Of a stretch of 12,064 nucleotides of DNA, positions 1 through 6,870 are shown one piece after another. The notes below the pieces were generated by a model that did no database searches, was not told where the DNA came from, and was given only the letters and a program-made list of their open reading frames with translations. Source of the DNA: an uncultured Clostridia bacterium (GTDB lineage Bacteria > Bacillota > Clostridia > Christensenellales > Borkfalkiaceae); the NCBI GenBank assembly GCA_947177825.1, contig CAMWWA010000021.1, positions 1 through 12,064 on the forward strand, read 5' to 3'. Every line of letters starts with the position of its first letter. Position 1 is the stretch's first letter. Made by a program: the position numbers and the translations under genes.

Positions 1-2082
1 CCCGAAAAAATCAGGGAACTTTCCAAGGGCGAGGTAACCAAGCCCGAAACCATAAACTACAGAACGCAAAAGCCCGAGCGCGACGGCTTGTTCTGCGAAA
101 GAATTTTCGGACCTATGAAGGACTGGGAATGTCACTGCGGCAAGTACAAGCGTATCCGCTATAAGGGTATCGTGTGCGAAAAGTGCGGCGTTGAAGTAAC
201 CCGCGCCAAGGTAAGGCGCGAAAGAATGGGACATATCGAGCTCGCGGCTCCCGTTTCCCATATCTGGTATTTCCGCGGCGTGCCTTCCAGAATAGGTCTT
301 ATCCTGGATATGAGCCCCAAGGCGCTGGAGCAGGTTATTTACTTCGCTTCCTACGTCGTGCTCGACCCCGGTACCGTGCCCGTACTCGAATACAAGCAGG
401 TTATCAACGATAAGGAACTTCGCGAAATCGAGGAAAAGTACGGCGACAGCACCGTTACGGGCCTCAAAGTCGGAATGGGTGCGGAGGCAATCCGCGAGCT
501 TTTGATGGCGGTTGACCTTGAAAAGGAATGCAAGGAAACCAAGGACATTATCGAAAACAGCTCCGCAAGCCAGAAGAAGCTTAAAGCGGTAAAGCGCATC
601 GAGATTCTGGAAAGCTTCAAGAAGAGCGGCAACAAGCCCGAATGGATGATTTTAACCGTTCTTCCCGTGCTTCCCCCCGAGCTGCGCCCCATGGTACAGC
701 TGGACGGCGGCAGGTTTGCTTCCTCCGACCTCAACGACCTTTATAGAAGGGTTATAAACAGAAACAACAGACTTAAGAGAATGATGGAGCTCGGCGCTCC
801 CGATATGATTGTCAAGAACGAAAAGCGTATGCTGCAGGAAGCTGTGGACGCGCTTATCGACAACGGCAGAAGGGGACGCGCTCTGTCCGGTCCTTCCAAC
901 AGGGAGCTTAAATCTCTGTCGGGTATGCTCCGCGGCAAGCAGGGACGTTTCCGTCAGAACCTCCTCGGCAAGCGTGTAGACTATTCCGGCCGTTCGGTTA
1001 TCGTCGTAGGTCCCGAACTCAAGCTTTACCAGTGCGGTCTGCCCAAGGAAATGGCAATCGAGCTCTTCAAGCCGTTCGTAATGAAAAAGCTGGTCGAGAG
1101 CGGTCAGTGCCAGAATATCAAGAGCGCAAAGCGTACAGTCGAAAAGGCTAAGCCCCTCGTTTGGGACGTGCTGGAAGAGGTCATAAAGGAGCACCCCGTT
1201 CTTCTGAACCGTGCGCCTACCCTGCACAGACTTTCCATTCAGGCTTTCGAGCCCGTGCTTATCGAGGGCAGAGCGATTAAGATTCACCCCCTGGTATGTA
1301 CGGCGTTCAACGCGGACTTCGACGGCGACCAGATGGCGGTGCACGTACCTCTTTCGATTGAGGCGCAGACCGAAGCAAGATTCTTAATGCTTTCGTCCAA
1401 CAATATATTAAAGCTTTCGGACGGCAAGCCCGTTATGCAGCCTTCGCAGGATATGGTTATGGGTGCTTACTATCTGACCATTATCCGCAGGGAAGAGGGC
1501 AAGTATTACCGCTGGAGCGGCGACAGATATTACGAGTGTGCGGCAGGTGAAGAGGGCGCGGAAAAGTACGTTGCAAACGCATACATTTCGGAAGACGAAG
1601 TGATGATGGCGTACCAGACCAAGTATATCCACATGCAGGACGAAGTGCTCGTCCGCCGCACGGTAACCATCGACGACGAAAAGTCGCCCTACAACGGTCA
1701 GACTGTTACGGGCGTGGTTAAGACCACCGTCGGCAGAATTATATTCAACAACCAGATGCCCCAGGACCTCGGCTTCGTAAAGCGCGAGAAGCCCGAAGAT
1801 TATCTCAAATACGAAATCTCGTACGAATTCCTCGGCGACAACGTTGCGGTCGGCAAGAAGCAGCTGGGCAAAATCGTCGAGCGTTGCTTCAAGACGGGCG
1901 GCGCGCCCAGAGCGGCTGACGTCCTCGACAAAATCAAGACTCTCGGCTACAAGTATTCGACGGTCGGCGCAATCACCACTTCGGTATTCGATATGCACAT
2001 TCCCGAAGCAAAGAAGGAAATCGTTGCCGATACCGAGCAGAAGGTGCTGCAGATTGAGCGCAAGTTCCAGCGCGGACTTTAA
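1..2082 (+). CDS. rpoC: RNA polymerase beta' subunit, N-terminal part (5'-partial, ends at an in-frame TAA)
   Basis: This encodes the N-terminal half of the largest catalytic RNA polymerase subunit. The frame is open from base 1, and the first visible residues ([21 protein letters not shown]) normally lie about 20 residues into beta', so only the extreme N terminus is missing. An internal TTG at 88 is not the start. Visible landmarks in order are the N-terminal zinc site ([10 protein letters not shown] and VCEKCGVEV, four Cys, about 127-200), the clamp and lid regions, [16 protein letters not shown] near 970-1015, [16 protein letters not shown] near 1201-1245, and the active-site loop [12 protein letters not shown] (1309-1344) with the three Mg-binding Asp. 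It ends with the first rim helix ([20 protein letters not shown]) and RGL, then TAA at 2080-2082. Normal beta' continues here, and the next bases in the same frame do encode that continuation. Identity is certain. Whether this is a separate polypeptide or half of an artificially broken gene is not. Confidence 0.96.
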   Translation, partial: PEKIRELSKGEVTKPETINYRTQKPERDGLFCERIFGPMKDWECHCGKYKRIRYKGIVCEKCGVEVTRAKVRRERMGHIELAAPVSHIWYFRGVPSRIGLILDMSPKALEQVIYFASYVVLDPGTVPVLEYKQVINDKELREIEEKYGDSTVTGLKVGMGAEAIRELLMAVDLEKECKETKDIIENSSASQKKLKAVKRIEILESFKKSGNKPEWMILTVLPVLPPELRPMVQLDGGRFASSDLNDLYRRVINRNNRLKRMMELGAPDMIVKNEKRMLQEAVDALIDNGRRGRALSGPSNRELKSLSGMLRGKQGRFRQNLLGKRVDYSGRSVIVVGPELKLYQCGLPKEMAIELFKPFVMKKLVESGQCQNIKSAKRTVEKAKPLVWDVLEEVIKEHPVLLNRAPTLHRLSIQAFEPVLIEGRAIKIHPLVCTAFNADFDGDQMAVHVPLSIEAQTEARFLMLSSNNILKLSDGKPVMQPSQDMVMGAYYLTIIRREEGKYYRWSGDRYYECAAGEEGAEKYVANAYISEDEVMMAYQTKYIHMQDEVLVRRTVTIDDEKSPYNGQTVTGVVKTTVGRIIFNNQMPQDLGFVKREKPEDYLKYEISYEFLGDNVAVGKKQLGKIVERCFKTGGAPRAADVLDKIKTLGYKYSTVGAITTSVFDMHIPEAKKEIVADTEQKVLQIERKFQRGL
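2080..2082 (+). other. In-frame TAA interrupting rpoC at the rim-helix tip
   Basis: The upstream frame reads [12 protein letters not shown] and the same frame continues [13 protein letters not shown]. In other beta' proteins this stretch reads like RGLITEEERY (Firmicutes) or SGLVTAGERY (E. coli), so the stop replaces exactly one, usually hydrophobic, residue. No bases are gained or lost. A single T-to-A change at 2081 would turn a TTA leucine codon into TAA, and CTT-TTA does occur in neighbouring genes. Elsewhere in the window TAA ends other genes normally (valS, the ATPase), so a general code change is not supported. Confidence 0.9.
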
Positions 2083-2187
2083 AGAGAAGAGGAGCGCTAC
2101 AACGCGGTTATCAACGCGTGGGATTCGGCAACCGACGCGGTTACCTCCGAGCTTAAAAAATCGCTCGATAAGTTCAACCCCATCTGG

Positions 2188-3624
2188 ATGATGGCAAACT
2201 CGGGCGCCCGCGGTTCAATCGACCAGATGAAGCAGCTTTCGGGTATGCGCGGACTGATGGTTAACCCCCAGGGTAAAAAGATTGAAGTTCCCGTTAAGTC
2301 GTGCTTCAGACAGGGACTTACCGTTCTGGAATACTTCATTTCCTCGCACGGCGGTCGTAAAGGTCTTGCCGATACGGCGCTAAAGACGGCTGACTCCGGT
2401 TACCTTACCCGTAGGCTCGTAGACGTTTCGCAGGACGTTATCGTAAGAGAAGAGGACTGCATGGCGGGTTCCAAGAAGCCCCGCGGTATGGTCGTAAGGG
2501 CAATTATAGGACCTAACGGCGAAGTTATCGAAGGACTCGAGGACAGAATTCAGGGACGTTACGTTTCCGAAGACGTCGTAGATAAGAACGGCAACGTCAT
2601 AGTTGCGCAGAACCAGTTCGTAACCGACGAGCTTGCAAAGAAGATTATCGCGGCGGGTATCGAGCAGGTTTCCATCCGTTCGGTATTCACCTGCAACTCG
2701 CGTTTCGGCGTTTGCGCAAAGTGCTACGGCAAGAACATGGCGACAAACACGCCCGTTATGCCCGGCGAAGCGGTCGGCGTAATCGCGGCACAGTCCATCG
2801 GCGAACCCGGTACCCAGCTTACCATGCGTACCTTCCATACGGGCGGTATCGCGGCGACGGGCGACATTACCCAGGGTCTTCCCAGAGTTGAGGAGCTTTT
2901 CGAAGCGCGTAAGCCCAAGGGCTGCGCAACCCTTTGCGAAGTTTCGGGCAAGGTCAAGATTGACGACACCGACAACTTAAAGCACGTAATCGTTACCGAC
3001 CCCGTAACGGGCGAGGTGAAGAAGGACTATGCGCTTCCCTTCAATGCGGAGCTCAAAGTCAAGGCTGGCGACGTGGTTACCCCCGGCACCGTGCTCAACA
3101 CCGGTTCGGTTTATCCCCAGGATATCCTCAGGGTACAGGGCGTCAAGGGCGTTCAGGACTATATCCTTGAACAGATTCAGTCCGTATACCGTTCGCAGGG
3201 CGTTGACATCAACGACAAGCACGTTGAAATTATCGTAAGGCAGATGCTCAAGAAGGTAAGAATCGAAAATTCCGGTTCGACCGACCTGCTTCCCGGCGAG
3301 ACCGTGGATATGTTTACCGTTGAAGAGGAGAACCAGAAGGCAATCGAAAACGGCGGCGCACCCGCACTGCAGAAGCGCGTGCTGCTCGGCATAACCAAGG
3401 CGGCGCTGTCTACCGAAAGCTTCCTGTCGGCGGCTTCCTTCCAGGAGACTGCAAGAGTGCTCACCGACGCGGCTATCAAGAACAAGGTCGACCCCCTTAT
3501 GGGCTTGAAGGAAAACGTTATCATAGGTAAGCTCATCCCCGCGGGCACGGGCGTTAAGGAGTACAAGAGTATGTCTCCCATAATCAACCCCGCTTACGGT
3601 AAGGACGAAACCGACAACGTTTAA
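2188..3624 (+). CDS. rpoC: RNA polymerase beta' subunit, C-terminal part
   Basis: This is the C-terminal half of beta', in the same frame as the upstream part. Homology begins right after the TAA: 2083-2187 encodes the second rim helix ([13 protein letters not shown], then DKFNPIW). The first ATG after the stop is the ATG-ATG pair at 2188-2193, which begins [10 protein letters not shown], so a product starting there would lack the second rim helix. No good Shine-Dalgarno precedes 2188. Landmarks are [19 protein letters not shown], the bridge helix ([20 protein letters not shown], about 2363-2420), the second zinc site (Cys of EEDC near 2458 plus [11 protein letters not shown] at 2692-2724) and the trigger loop ([19 protein letters not shown], about 2791-2847). 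There is no large insertion in the trigger loop. The C terminus ([17 protein letters not shown], near 3505-3555) is complete. With the upstream part the total is about 1,225 codons, normal for a Bacillota beta'. This piece has no DFDGD loop and could act only together with the upstream piece. Confidence 0.93.
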   Translation: MMANSGARGSIDQMKQLSGMRGLMVNPQGKKIEVPVKSCFRQGLTVLEYFISSHGGRKGLADTALKTADSGYLTRRLVDVSQDVIVREEDCMAGSKKPRGMVVRAIIGPNGEVIEGLEDRIQGRYVSEDVVDKNGNVIVAQNQFVTDELAKKIIAAGIEQVSIRSVFTCNSRFGVCAKCYGKNMATNTPVMPGEAVGVIAAQSIGEPGTQLTMRTFHTGGIAATGDITQGLPRVEELFEARKPKGCATLCEVSGKVKIDDTDNLKHVIVTDPVTGEVKKDYALPFNAELKVKAGDVVTPGTVLNTGSVYPQDILRVQGVKGVQDYILEQIQSVYRSQGVDINDKHVEIIVRQMLKKVRIENSGSTDLLPGETVDMFTVEEENQKAIENGGAPALQKRVLLGITKAALSTESFLSAASFQETARVLTDAAIKNKVDPLMGLKENVIIGKLIPAGTGVKEYKSMSPIINPAYGKDETDNV

Positions 3625-3638
3625 TTAAAATAAAACGC

Positions 3639-3674
3639 GCGGCGGGAAAGTTTTTTCCCGCCGCAACTTTTTTT
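3639..3674 (+). terminator. Intrinsic terminator after rpoC
   Basis: An 11-bp perfect stem (GCGGCGGGAAA at 3639-3649 pairing with TTTCCCGCCGC at 3654-3664) has a 4-nt loop and is followed by AAC and seven T (3668-3674). It lies 15 bp past the rpoC stop. It separates rpoC from the next gene and indicates that the rpo operon ends here rather than running into ribosomal protein or elongation factor genes. Confidence 0.93.
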
Positions 3675-3690
3675 CAAAAGAGGATATATT

Positions 3691-4026
3691 ATGCCCGACT
3701 TCGAGGACGTGCGCCTTTGCGACCTTTTAAACAAGGTTATAAAGCGCGTAAATTCAATTTCGATTAGTAAAAACGTGTCCGAGTTCAACGCGCTCGGCGC
3801 CGAAATTCAGGCGGTTTACGACTTTTTCGTGACCGCGCAAAAGGACTACGCAGAACAGCAGCCCATGCTCAAAAATCTGTTTTCGTCCTTTAACTACGCC
3901 GCGGTCATCATAAACGACGCCATAAAGACGAAAAAGCCCGACGGGGAGTCGGGCTCGCTCTTAACGGAATGTCTTGAAATAATTTCCGCCTGCTGCAACA
4001 ATATCAAAAAGAGCCTGGGGCTGTAA
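3691..4026 (+). CDS. Hypothetical protein, 111 aa
   Basis: I do not recognise this protein. It starts at ATG 3691, preceded by AGAGGA at 3679-3684, a reasonable Shine-Dalgarno site. The product is soluble-looking, with no signal peptide or membrane segment, and reads as mostly alpha-helical: acidic N terminus (MPDFEDVRLCDLL), amphipathic helices through YDFFVTAQKDYAEQQPMLKN, a basic-polar turn (KTKKPDGESGS, about residues 80-90), then a last helix with three Cys (ECLEIISACC). No catalytic motif is visible. It lies directly downstream of the rpoC terminator, and I saw no clear promoter of its own in the 16 bp between, so expression may depend on readthrough. Its stop is one base from the convergent regulator's stop. 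Codon use matches the neighbours, which supports a real gene. Confidence 0.75.
   Translation: MPDFEDVRLCDLLNKVIKRVNSISISKNVSEFNALGAEIQAVYDFFVTAQKDYAEQQPMLKNLFSSFNYAAVIINDAIKTKKPDGESGSLLTECLEIISACCNNIKKSLGL
3931..3955 (-). terminator. Probable intrinsic terminator of the WYL regulator, inside the opposing gene
   Basis: Read on the minus strand, AGCCCGAC, a 5-nt loop (TCCCC) and GTCGGGCT form an 8-bp perfect GC-rich stem (3955-3948 with 3942-3935), directly followed by T residues (3935-3931 read as TTTTT). It lies 73 bases beyond the stop codon of the minus-strand regulator. On the plus strand the same bases encode the KKPDGESGS turn of the 111-aa protein. The geometry fits a minus-strand terminator, because the plus strand has the run of A before the stem and no T run after it. 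Confidence 0.7.
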
Positions 4027-4027
4027 T

Positions 4028-4945
4028 TTAGCCTTCGGCTATGGCAAGGGCGGCGGCGCGCACCTTTTCCTTTAAGGGCAGGGGGGAAAGCACTTTTACC
4101 TTGCCGCCGTAGCCTAAAATTTTGTCCACGAGCATCTCGTCGTCAGGCAGCGATACGGTTGCAACCAGCCCGTTGCCGCGCGGCTCTATATTATCTACGC
4201 CCAGCCATTCCTCAACGTCCGCAAGGGCGTCTTTTTTTATTTCCAGAGTGACGGGTATAAGCTGTTCGGAGGTGTACTCGAAGTTCAAAGGTATTTCGTC
4301 CCTGGTTATTTCCTTTTTGACGAAGGGGCGCCCCGTAAAGCGCGCGCCCTTTATTCTGCCTATCTTGAAGGTGCGGAAGTCCTGCCGCGTATGGCAGAAG
4401 GCGTATATGTACCAGACGTTCTGTTTGAGTATGAGTACGTACGGGTCGATTACCCTGCGGCTGTGCTCGCCGTCGCGCGAAATGTAGTCTATTTCAAGAC
4501 ACTGGCTTTCCTTGACCGCCTGCTCGCAGACCTTCATTTTCTGGGGGAACTTGCCCAAATCCGCCCAGGCGCCGCCGTCGACTATTATGTTTCCGCATAC
4601 GGACAGCTCGCGCTTGTCCGCCTTTTGCTGGCGTTGCAGCTTTTCGAGTGCGGAAATAATATCCCCGTCGTTCATGGTGGAGGACATTGCCGTAAGCGCG
4701 TTTATCGTCGCCGCGTATTCGCCGCGCGTAAAGTAGCCGGAGGGCAGCTTGAACGTGTCGGCAATGTAAATTCCGCCGCTTCTGCCGCGCACGACGTCAA
4801 TAGGCACGCCCGCAACGTTCAGCTCTTCCACGTAGCGGTAAACGCTTCTCACCGAAATTTCAAAGCGGTCGGCAATTTCGCCCGCGGTCACCTTGCGGCG
4901 CGAGGTAAGCAGCATCAACATTTTAATCATAATCTGGTATTTCAT
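4028..4945 (-). CDS. HTH (HTH_11) and WYL-domain transcriptional regulator, YafY-like
   Basis: This is a 305-aa DNA-binding regulator. The N terminus is a winged helix-turn-helix of the HTH_11 type: residues about 5-60, with VTAGEIADRFEISVRSVYRYVEEL as helix-turn-helix and GRSGGIYI as the wing. After a linker comes the WYL effector domain (about 145-215: CLEIDYISRDGE, RRVIDPYVLILKQNVWYIYAFC, FRTFKIGRIKG); the namesake motif reads W-Y-I here. A C-terminal extension of the kind usual in YafY proteins ends in ALAIAEG. Known members sense nucleic acid fragments or other ligands; the ligand here cannot be read. The start at ATG 4945 is supported by AGGAAG at 4956-4951, spaced 5 nt. A promoter and a palindrome overlapping its -35 box lie upstream, which suggests autoregulation. 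It is divergent from a 65-aa gene, its most likely partner or target. Confidence 0.9.
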   Translation of the reverse strand: MKYQIMIKMLMLLTSRRKVTAGEIADRFEISVRSVYRYVEELNVAGVPIDVVRGRSGGIYIADTFKLPSGYFTRGEYAATINALTAMSSTMNDGDIISALEKLQRQQKADKRELSVCGNIIVDGGAWADLGKFPQKMKVCEQAVKESQCLEIDYISRDGEHSRRVIDPYVLILKQNVWYIYAFCHTRQDFRTFKIGRIKGARFTGRPFVKKEITRDEIPLNFEYTSEQLIPVTLEIKKDALADVEEWLGVDNIEPRGNGLVATVSLPDDEMLVDKILGYGGKVKVLSPLPLKEKVRAAALAIAEG

Positions 4946-4983
4946 GGCAACTTCCTAAATAAAATATAAAAAAAGTTAAAAAT

Positions 4984-5012
4984 ATTTTATCATATATGAC
5001 AACAGTTGTCAA
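4984..5012 (-). promoter_or_regulatory. Promoter of the WYL regulator
   Basis: On the minus strand there is a perfect -35 box TTGACA (5012-5007) and, after a 17-nt spacer, a -10 box TAAAAT (4989-4984). The start codon lies about 40 bp further on. The -35 box overlaps the palindrome at 4997-5011. Confidence 0.8.
4997..5011. promoter_or_regulatory. Palindromic operator candidate
   Basis: TGACAAC-A-GTTGTCA is a perfect 7-bp inverted repeat around one central base. It lies in the divergent spacer and overlaps the -35 box of the regulator's promoter, so a bound dimer would compete with RNA polymerase. The simplest inference is that the adjacent HTH-WYL protein binds it to control itself and perhaps the divergent 65-aa gene. 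A possible but weak plus-strand promoter (TTGTCA at 5006-5011, 17-nt spacer, TATGGC at 5029-5034) would overlap the same site. Confidence 0.65.
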
Positions 5013-5060
5013 CAATTAAGTGATAACATATGGCTGTAAAACAAAGCGAGGTGACTTGAA

Positions 5061-5258
5061 ATGACGGTTTTGAAATATATTACAATGCAGAAAAACAAGC
5101 TGCGCGAAAAGCATACGGGTGAAACTTATCTTTTCGGGAGGGACGTGGAGGCGGTGCCCGTACAGTCGCGCTCGGCTTACGATATCTTAAACGAAATAGA
5201 CGCGATGCAGGGGCTGAACAAGAGTGAAAGGGTTTACGGCTGTGCAAGCGCGGGCTAA
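5061..5258 (+). CDS. Small hypothetical protein, 65 aa, divergent from the WYL regulator
   Basis: I do not recognise this protein. ATG 5061 has a good Shine-Dalgarno site (GAGGTG at 5048-5053, 7-nt spacing), which is the main support for it being real and favours this start over the internal ATG at codon 9. The product is short and polar, with a basic stretch (MQKNKLREKHTGET), then FGRDVEAVPVQSRSAYDILNE and a small-residue C terminus (YGCASAG). No signal peptide, membrane helix or catalytic motif is seen. It shares a 115-bp divergent spacer containing the palindromic operator with the WYL regulator and is followed 4 bp later by a strong hairpin, so it forms a one-gene unit probably under that regulator's control. 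Confidence 0.6.
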   Translation: MTVLKYITMQKNKLREKHTGETYLFGRDVEAVPVQSRSAYDILNEIDAMQGLNKSERVYGCASAG

Positions 5259-5262
5259 TGAA

Positions 5263-5300
5263 AGCGGCGGCGATTTTATAATCGCCGCCGCTAAGCTTTT
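5263..5300. terminator. Hairpin terminator between convergent genes, possibly bidirectional
   Basis: A 12-bp perfect stem (AGCGGCGGCGAT at 5263-5274 with ATCGCCGCCGCT at 5281-5292) closes a 6-nt loop. On the plus strand it is followed by AAGCTTTTATAT, so the T run is displaced by four bases. On the minus strand the stem runs into TTCATT. It sits between the 65-aa gene and the end of the ABC permease gene and probably ends both transcripts, although neither T tract is ideal. Confidence 0.75.
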
Positions 5301-5306
5301 ATATAT

Positions 5307-6104
5307 CTATTTGGTAAGCTTTTTTTCAATAAGCGTAATTATGCCGTACATACCGCCTGCCAGTATGCAGAGAATGAAGGTAGACGTCATAACCAAATCC
5401 AGCTTGAATACCTGACCGCCGTAGACGATTAAGTATCCGAGGCCTGCGCGCGAGGCGACGTATTCGCCCATAATCGAACCAATCCACGCCAGCCCGACCG
5501 CAACCTTTAAGGTGTTGATAAGCGAGGGGAGCGAAGCGGGGATAATCAGTTTGAAGAGTATCGCCTGCTTGCTTGCGCCCATTGCCTTCATAAGCGTCAG
5601 TTTGGTCTTGTCAACCGACAGAAAGCCCGTCAGCGTGTTCATTATGCACACGATTATCGCAACCAGCACGGTCATAAATATTATGGAGGTGTAGCCCGTG
5701 CCTATCCATATGATAATCAGCGGTCCCAGCGCGATTTTGGGCAGGGAGTTCAGCACGACTATATACGGCTCGAAAACCTTTCTTACGGCGTCGCTCATAT
5801 ACAGCAGAACGGCTATAGAATAGCCCAGCACCACGGCGATTAGGAAGCCTATCAATGTTTCTAAAAGGGTTATGCCGATGTGCGAAAACAGCGTGCCGTT
5901 TTTGTACAGGTCGGCTATGGTAATGCACACGCGCGAGGGCGAGCTGGTTATAAAAGCGTCGATTACTTTAAGCTGCGCAAGCAGTTCCCAAATGCCCAAA
6001 ACGGCAACGAGCAGCCCCGCGCGAGCCAGATTTATGAATACGGCTTTGCGCCTTTTCTTTTTTAAGTAAAGGATATGCTCCTTTGAGTAGTTTGCGTTTT
6101 TCAT
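5307..6104 (-). CDS. ABC transporter permease, NitT/TauT (SsuC/TauC-like) family
   Basis: This is the 265-aa membrane subunit of an importer. A basic cytoplasmic N terminus (YLKKKRRK) precedes about six hydrophobic segments (roughly residues 24-45, 75-103, 115-135, 138-160, 195-215 and 238-260). The EAA coupling loop that docks on the ATPase is visible at about 172-193 (MKAMGASKQAILFKLIIPAS), as is LPKIALGPLIIIWIG at about 121-135, typical of SsuC/TauC/ThiX permeases. It is the last gene of the operon: 37 bp separate it from the ATPase stop, with AAAGGAAA as a somewhat distant Shine-Dalgarno site, and it ends in TAG just before the hairpin. Length is normal for the family. The substrate is not deducible. 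Confidence 0.92.
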   Translation of the reverse strand: MKNANYSKEHILYLKKKRRKAVFINLARAGLLVAVLGIWELLAQLKVIDAFITSSPSRVCITIADLYKNGTLFSHIGITLLETLIGFLIAVVLGYSIAVLLYMSDAVRKVFEPYIVVLNSLPKIALGPLIIIWIGTGYTSIIFMTVLVAIIVCIMNTLTGFLSVDKTKLTLMKAMGASKQAILFKLIIPASLPSLINTLKVAVGLAWIGSIMGEYVASRAGLGYLIVYGGQVFKLDLVMTSTFILCILAGGMYGIITLIEKKLTK

Positions 6105-6141
6105 AGGTAAAAATTTTCCTTTATTGCATTATGCTCCTTTT

Positions 6142-6870
6142 TTACAGTCCGAGTTCGGAGCGCAAAATTTCGAACGTTTGCGAAAATTCGGGGCACTCGC
6201 GCCGCGATTTGGGAGTGTTGTCGCCGAAGTCTATTACGTGTTCGGCAACCACGGTTGCGGGGCGCGACGACAGCACTATTACCTTATCCGAAAGCGCAAT
6301 TGCCTCCGACATATCGTGGGTTACGAGTATGGCCGTCTTTTGCTCGCTCTTTATAATGCTTTGAACGTCGTCGCACACTTTCAGCCTGGTCTGGTAATCG
6401 AGTGCGGAAAACGGTTCGTCCAAAAGCAGTATGTCGGGCTGTGCCGCAAGCGTGCGGATTAGCGCGACTCTCTGGCGCATACCGCCCGAAAGCTCGGTGG
6501 GCTTCTTTTTCAAAAAGTCCTTCAAGCCGTACTTTTCGGCAAGCCGCAGCGCGTTATCGCGCATTTCGGGGGTGTTGCGCTTTTTGACCTCAAGCGGCAG
6601 AAAAATGTTGGCTTCAACCGTCCGCCACGGGAACAGGGCGTCGCGCTGCAGCATATAGCCGAACTCCGCGTTTTCCCTTTCTATCTTGCCGTAGGAAGGC
6701 TTCAAAAGCCCCGCAATAAGCGAAAGTATAGTCGTCTTTCCGCAGCCCGACGGGCCTATAAGCGCGACGAAATCGCCGCGCTTTATCCCGAAAGACATAT
6801 GCTCTATTGCATTTGTCTCGCCGTCCTTGGTGTGGTAGGTGTAACCTACGTCGTTGAACGATAGTATCAT
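6142..6870 (-). CDS. ABC transporter ATP-binding protein, NitT/TauT family
   Basis: This 242-aa ATPase powers the importer. All the nucleotide-binding elements are present: Walker A GPSGCGKTT (39-47), Q-loop Gln75 (YMLQRDALFPW), signature LSGGM (127-131, followed by RQRVAL), Walker B ILLLDE (147-152), D-loop SALD (155-158) and the switch His185 (VTHDMSEA). The LFPWRTVEANI stretch is characteristic of the SsuB/TauB/ThiZ group. There is no C-terminal regulatory domain. Its ATG overlaps the TGA of the upstream binding-protein gene (ATGA at 6870-6867), which implies translational coupling. Confidence 0.95.
   Translation of the reverse strand: MILSFNDVGYTYHTKDGETNAIEHMSFGIKRGDFVALIGPSGCGKTTILSLIAGLLKPSYGKIERENAEFGYMLQRDALFPWRTVEANIFLPLEVKKRNTPEMRDNALRLAEKYGLKDFLKKKPTELSGGMRQRVALIRTLAAQPDILLLDEPFSALDYQTRLKVCDDVQSIIKSEQKTAILVTHDMSEAIALSDKVIVLSSRPATVVAEHVIDFGDNTPKSRRECPEFSQTFEILRSELGL

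Noticed and set aside
652..1344. Long open frames on the minus strand inside rpoC, and similar ones inside valS (for example plus-strand 9274-10197)
   Set aside because: They are antisense or alternative-frame shadows of strongly conserved genes, caused by the GC-biased third positions. They have no ribosome site or recognisable protein content.
2080..2082. Reassignment of TAA to a sense codon
   Set aside because: TAA ends valS, the ATPase, rpoC itself and the WYL gene at the expected family length, so it works as a stop in this genome.
2074..2191. Programmed frameshift at CTT-TAA (resembling the prfB CTT-TGA site) to read past the rpoC stop
   Set aside because: A +1 shift enters a frame encoding unrelated residues that ends in TGA at 2189-2191, and beta' homology continues in the original frame, so no shift is needed or helpful. 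No strong upstream Shine-Dalgarno-like stimulator was seen.
4029..4041. TAGCC-TTC-GGCTA hairpin at the convergent gene ends as a terminator
   Set aside because: The stem is only five base pairs and has no T run on either side; the hairpin at 3931-3955 is a far better candidate for the minus strand.
4391..4969. 192-aa plus-strand frame opposite the WYL regulator
   Set aside because: It lies wholly over the well-supported HTH-WYL gene and its promoter side and has a composition typical of an antisense shadow.
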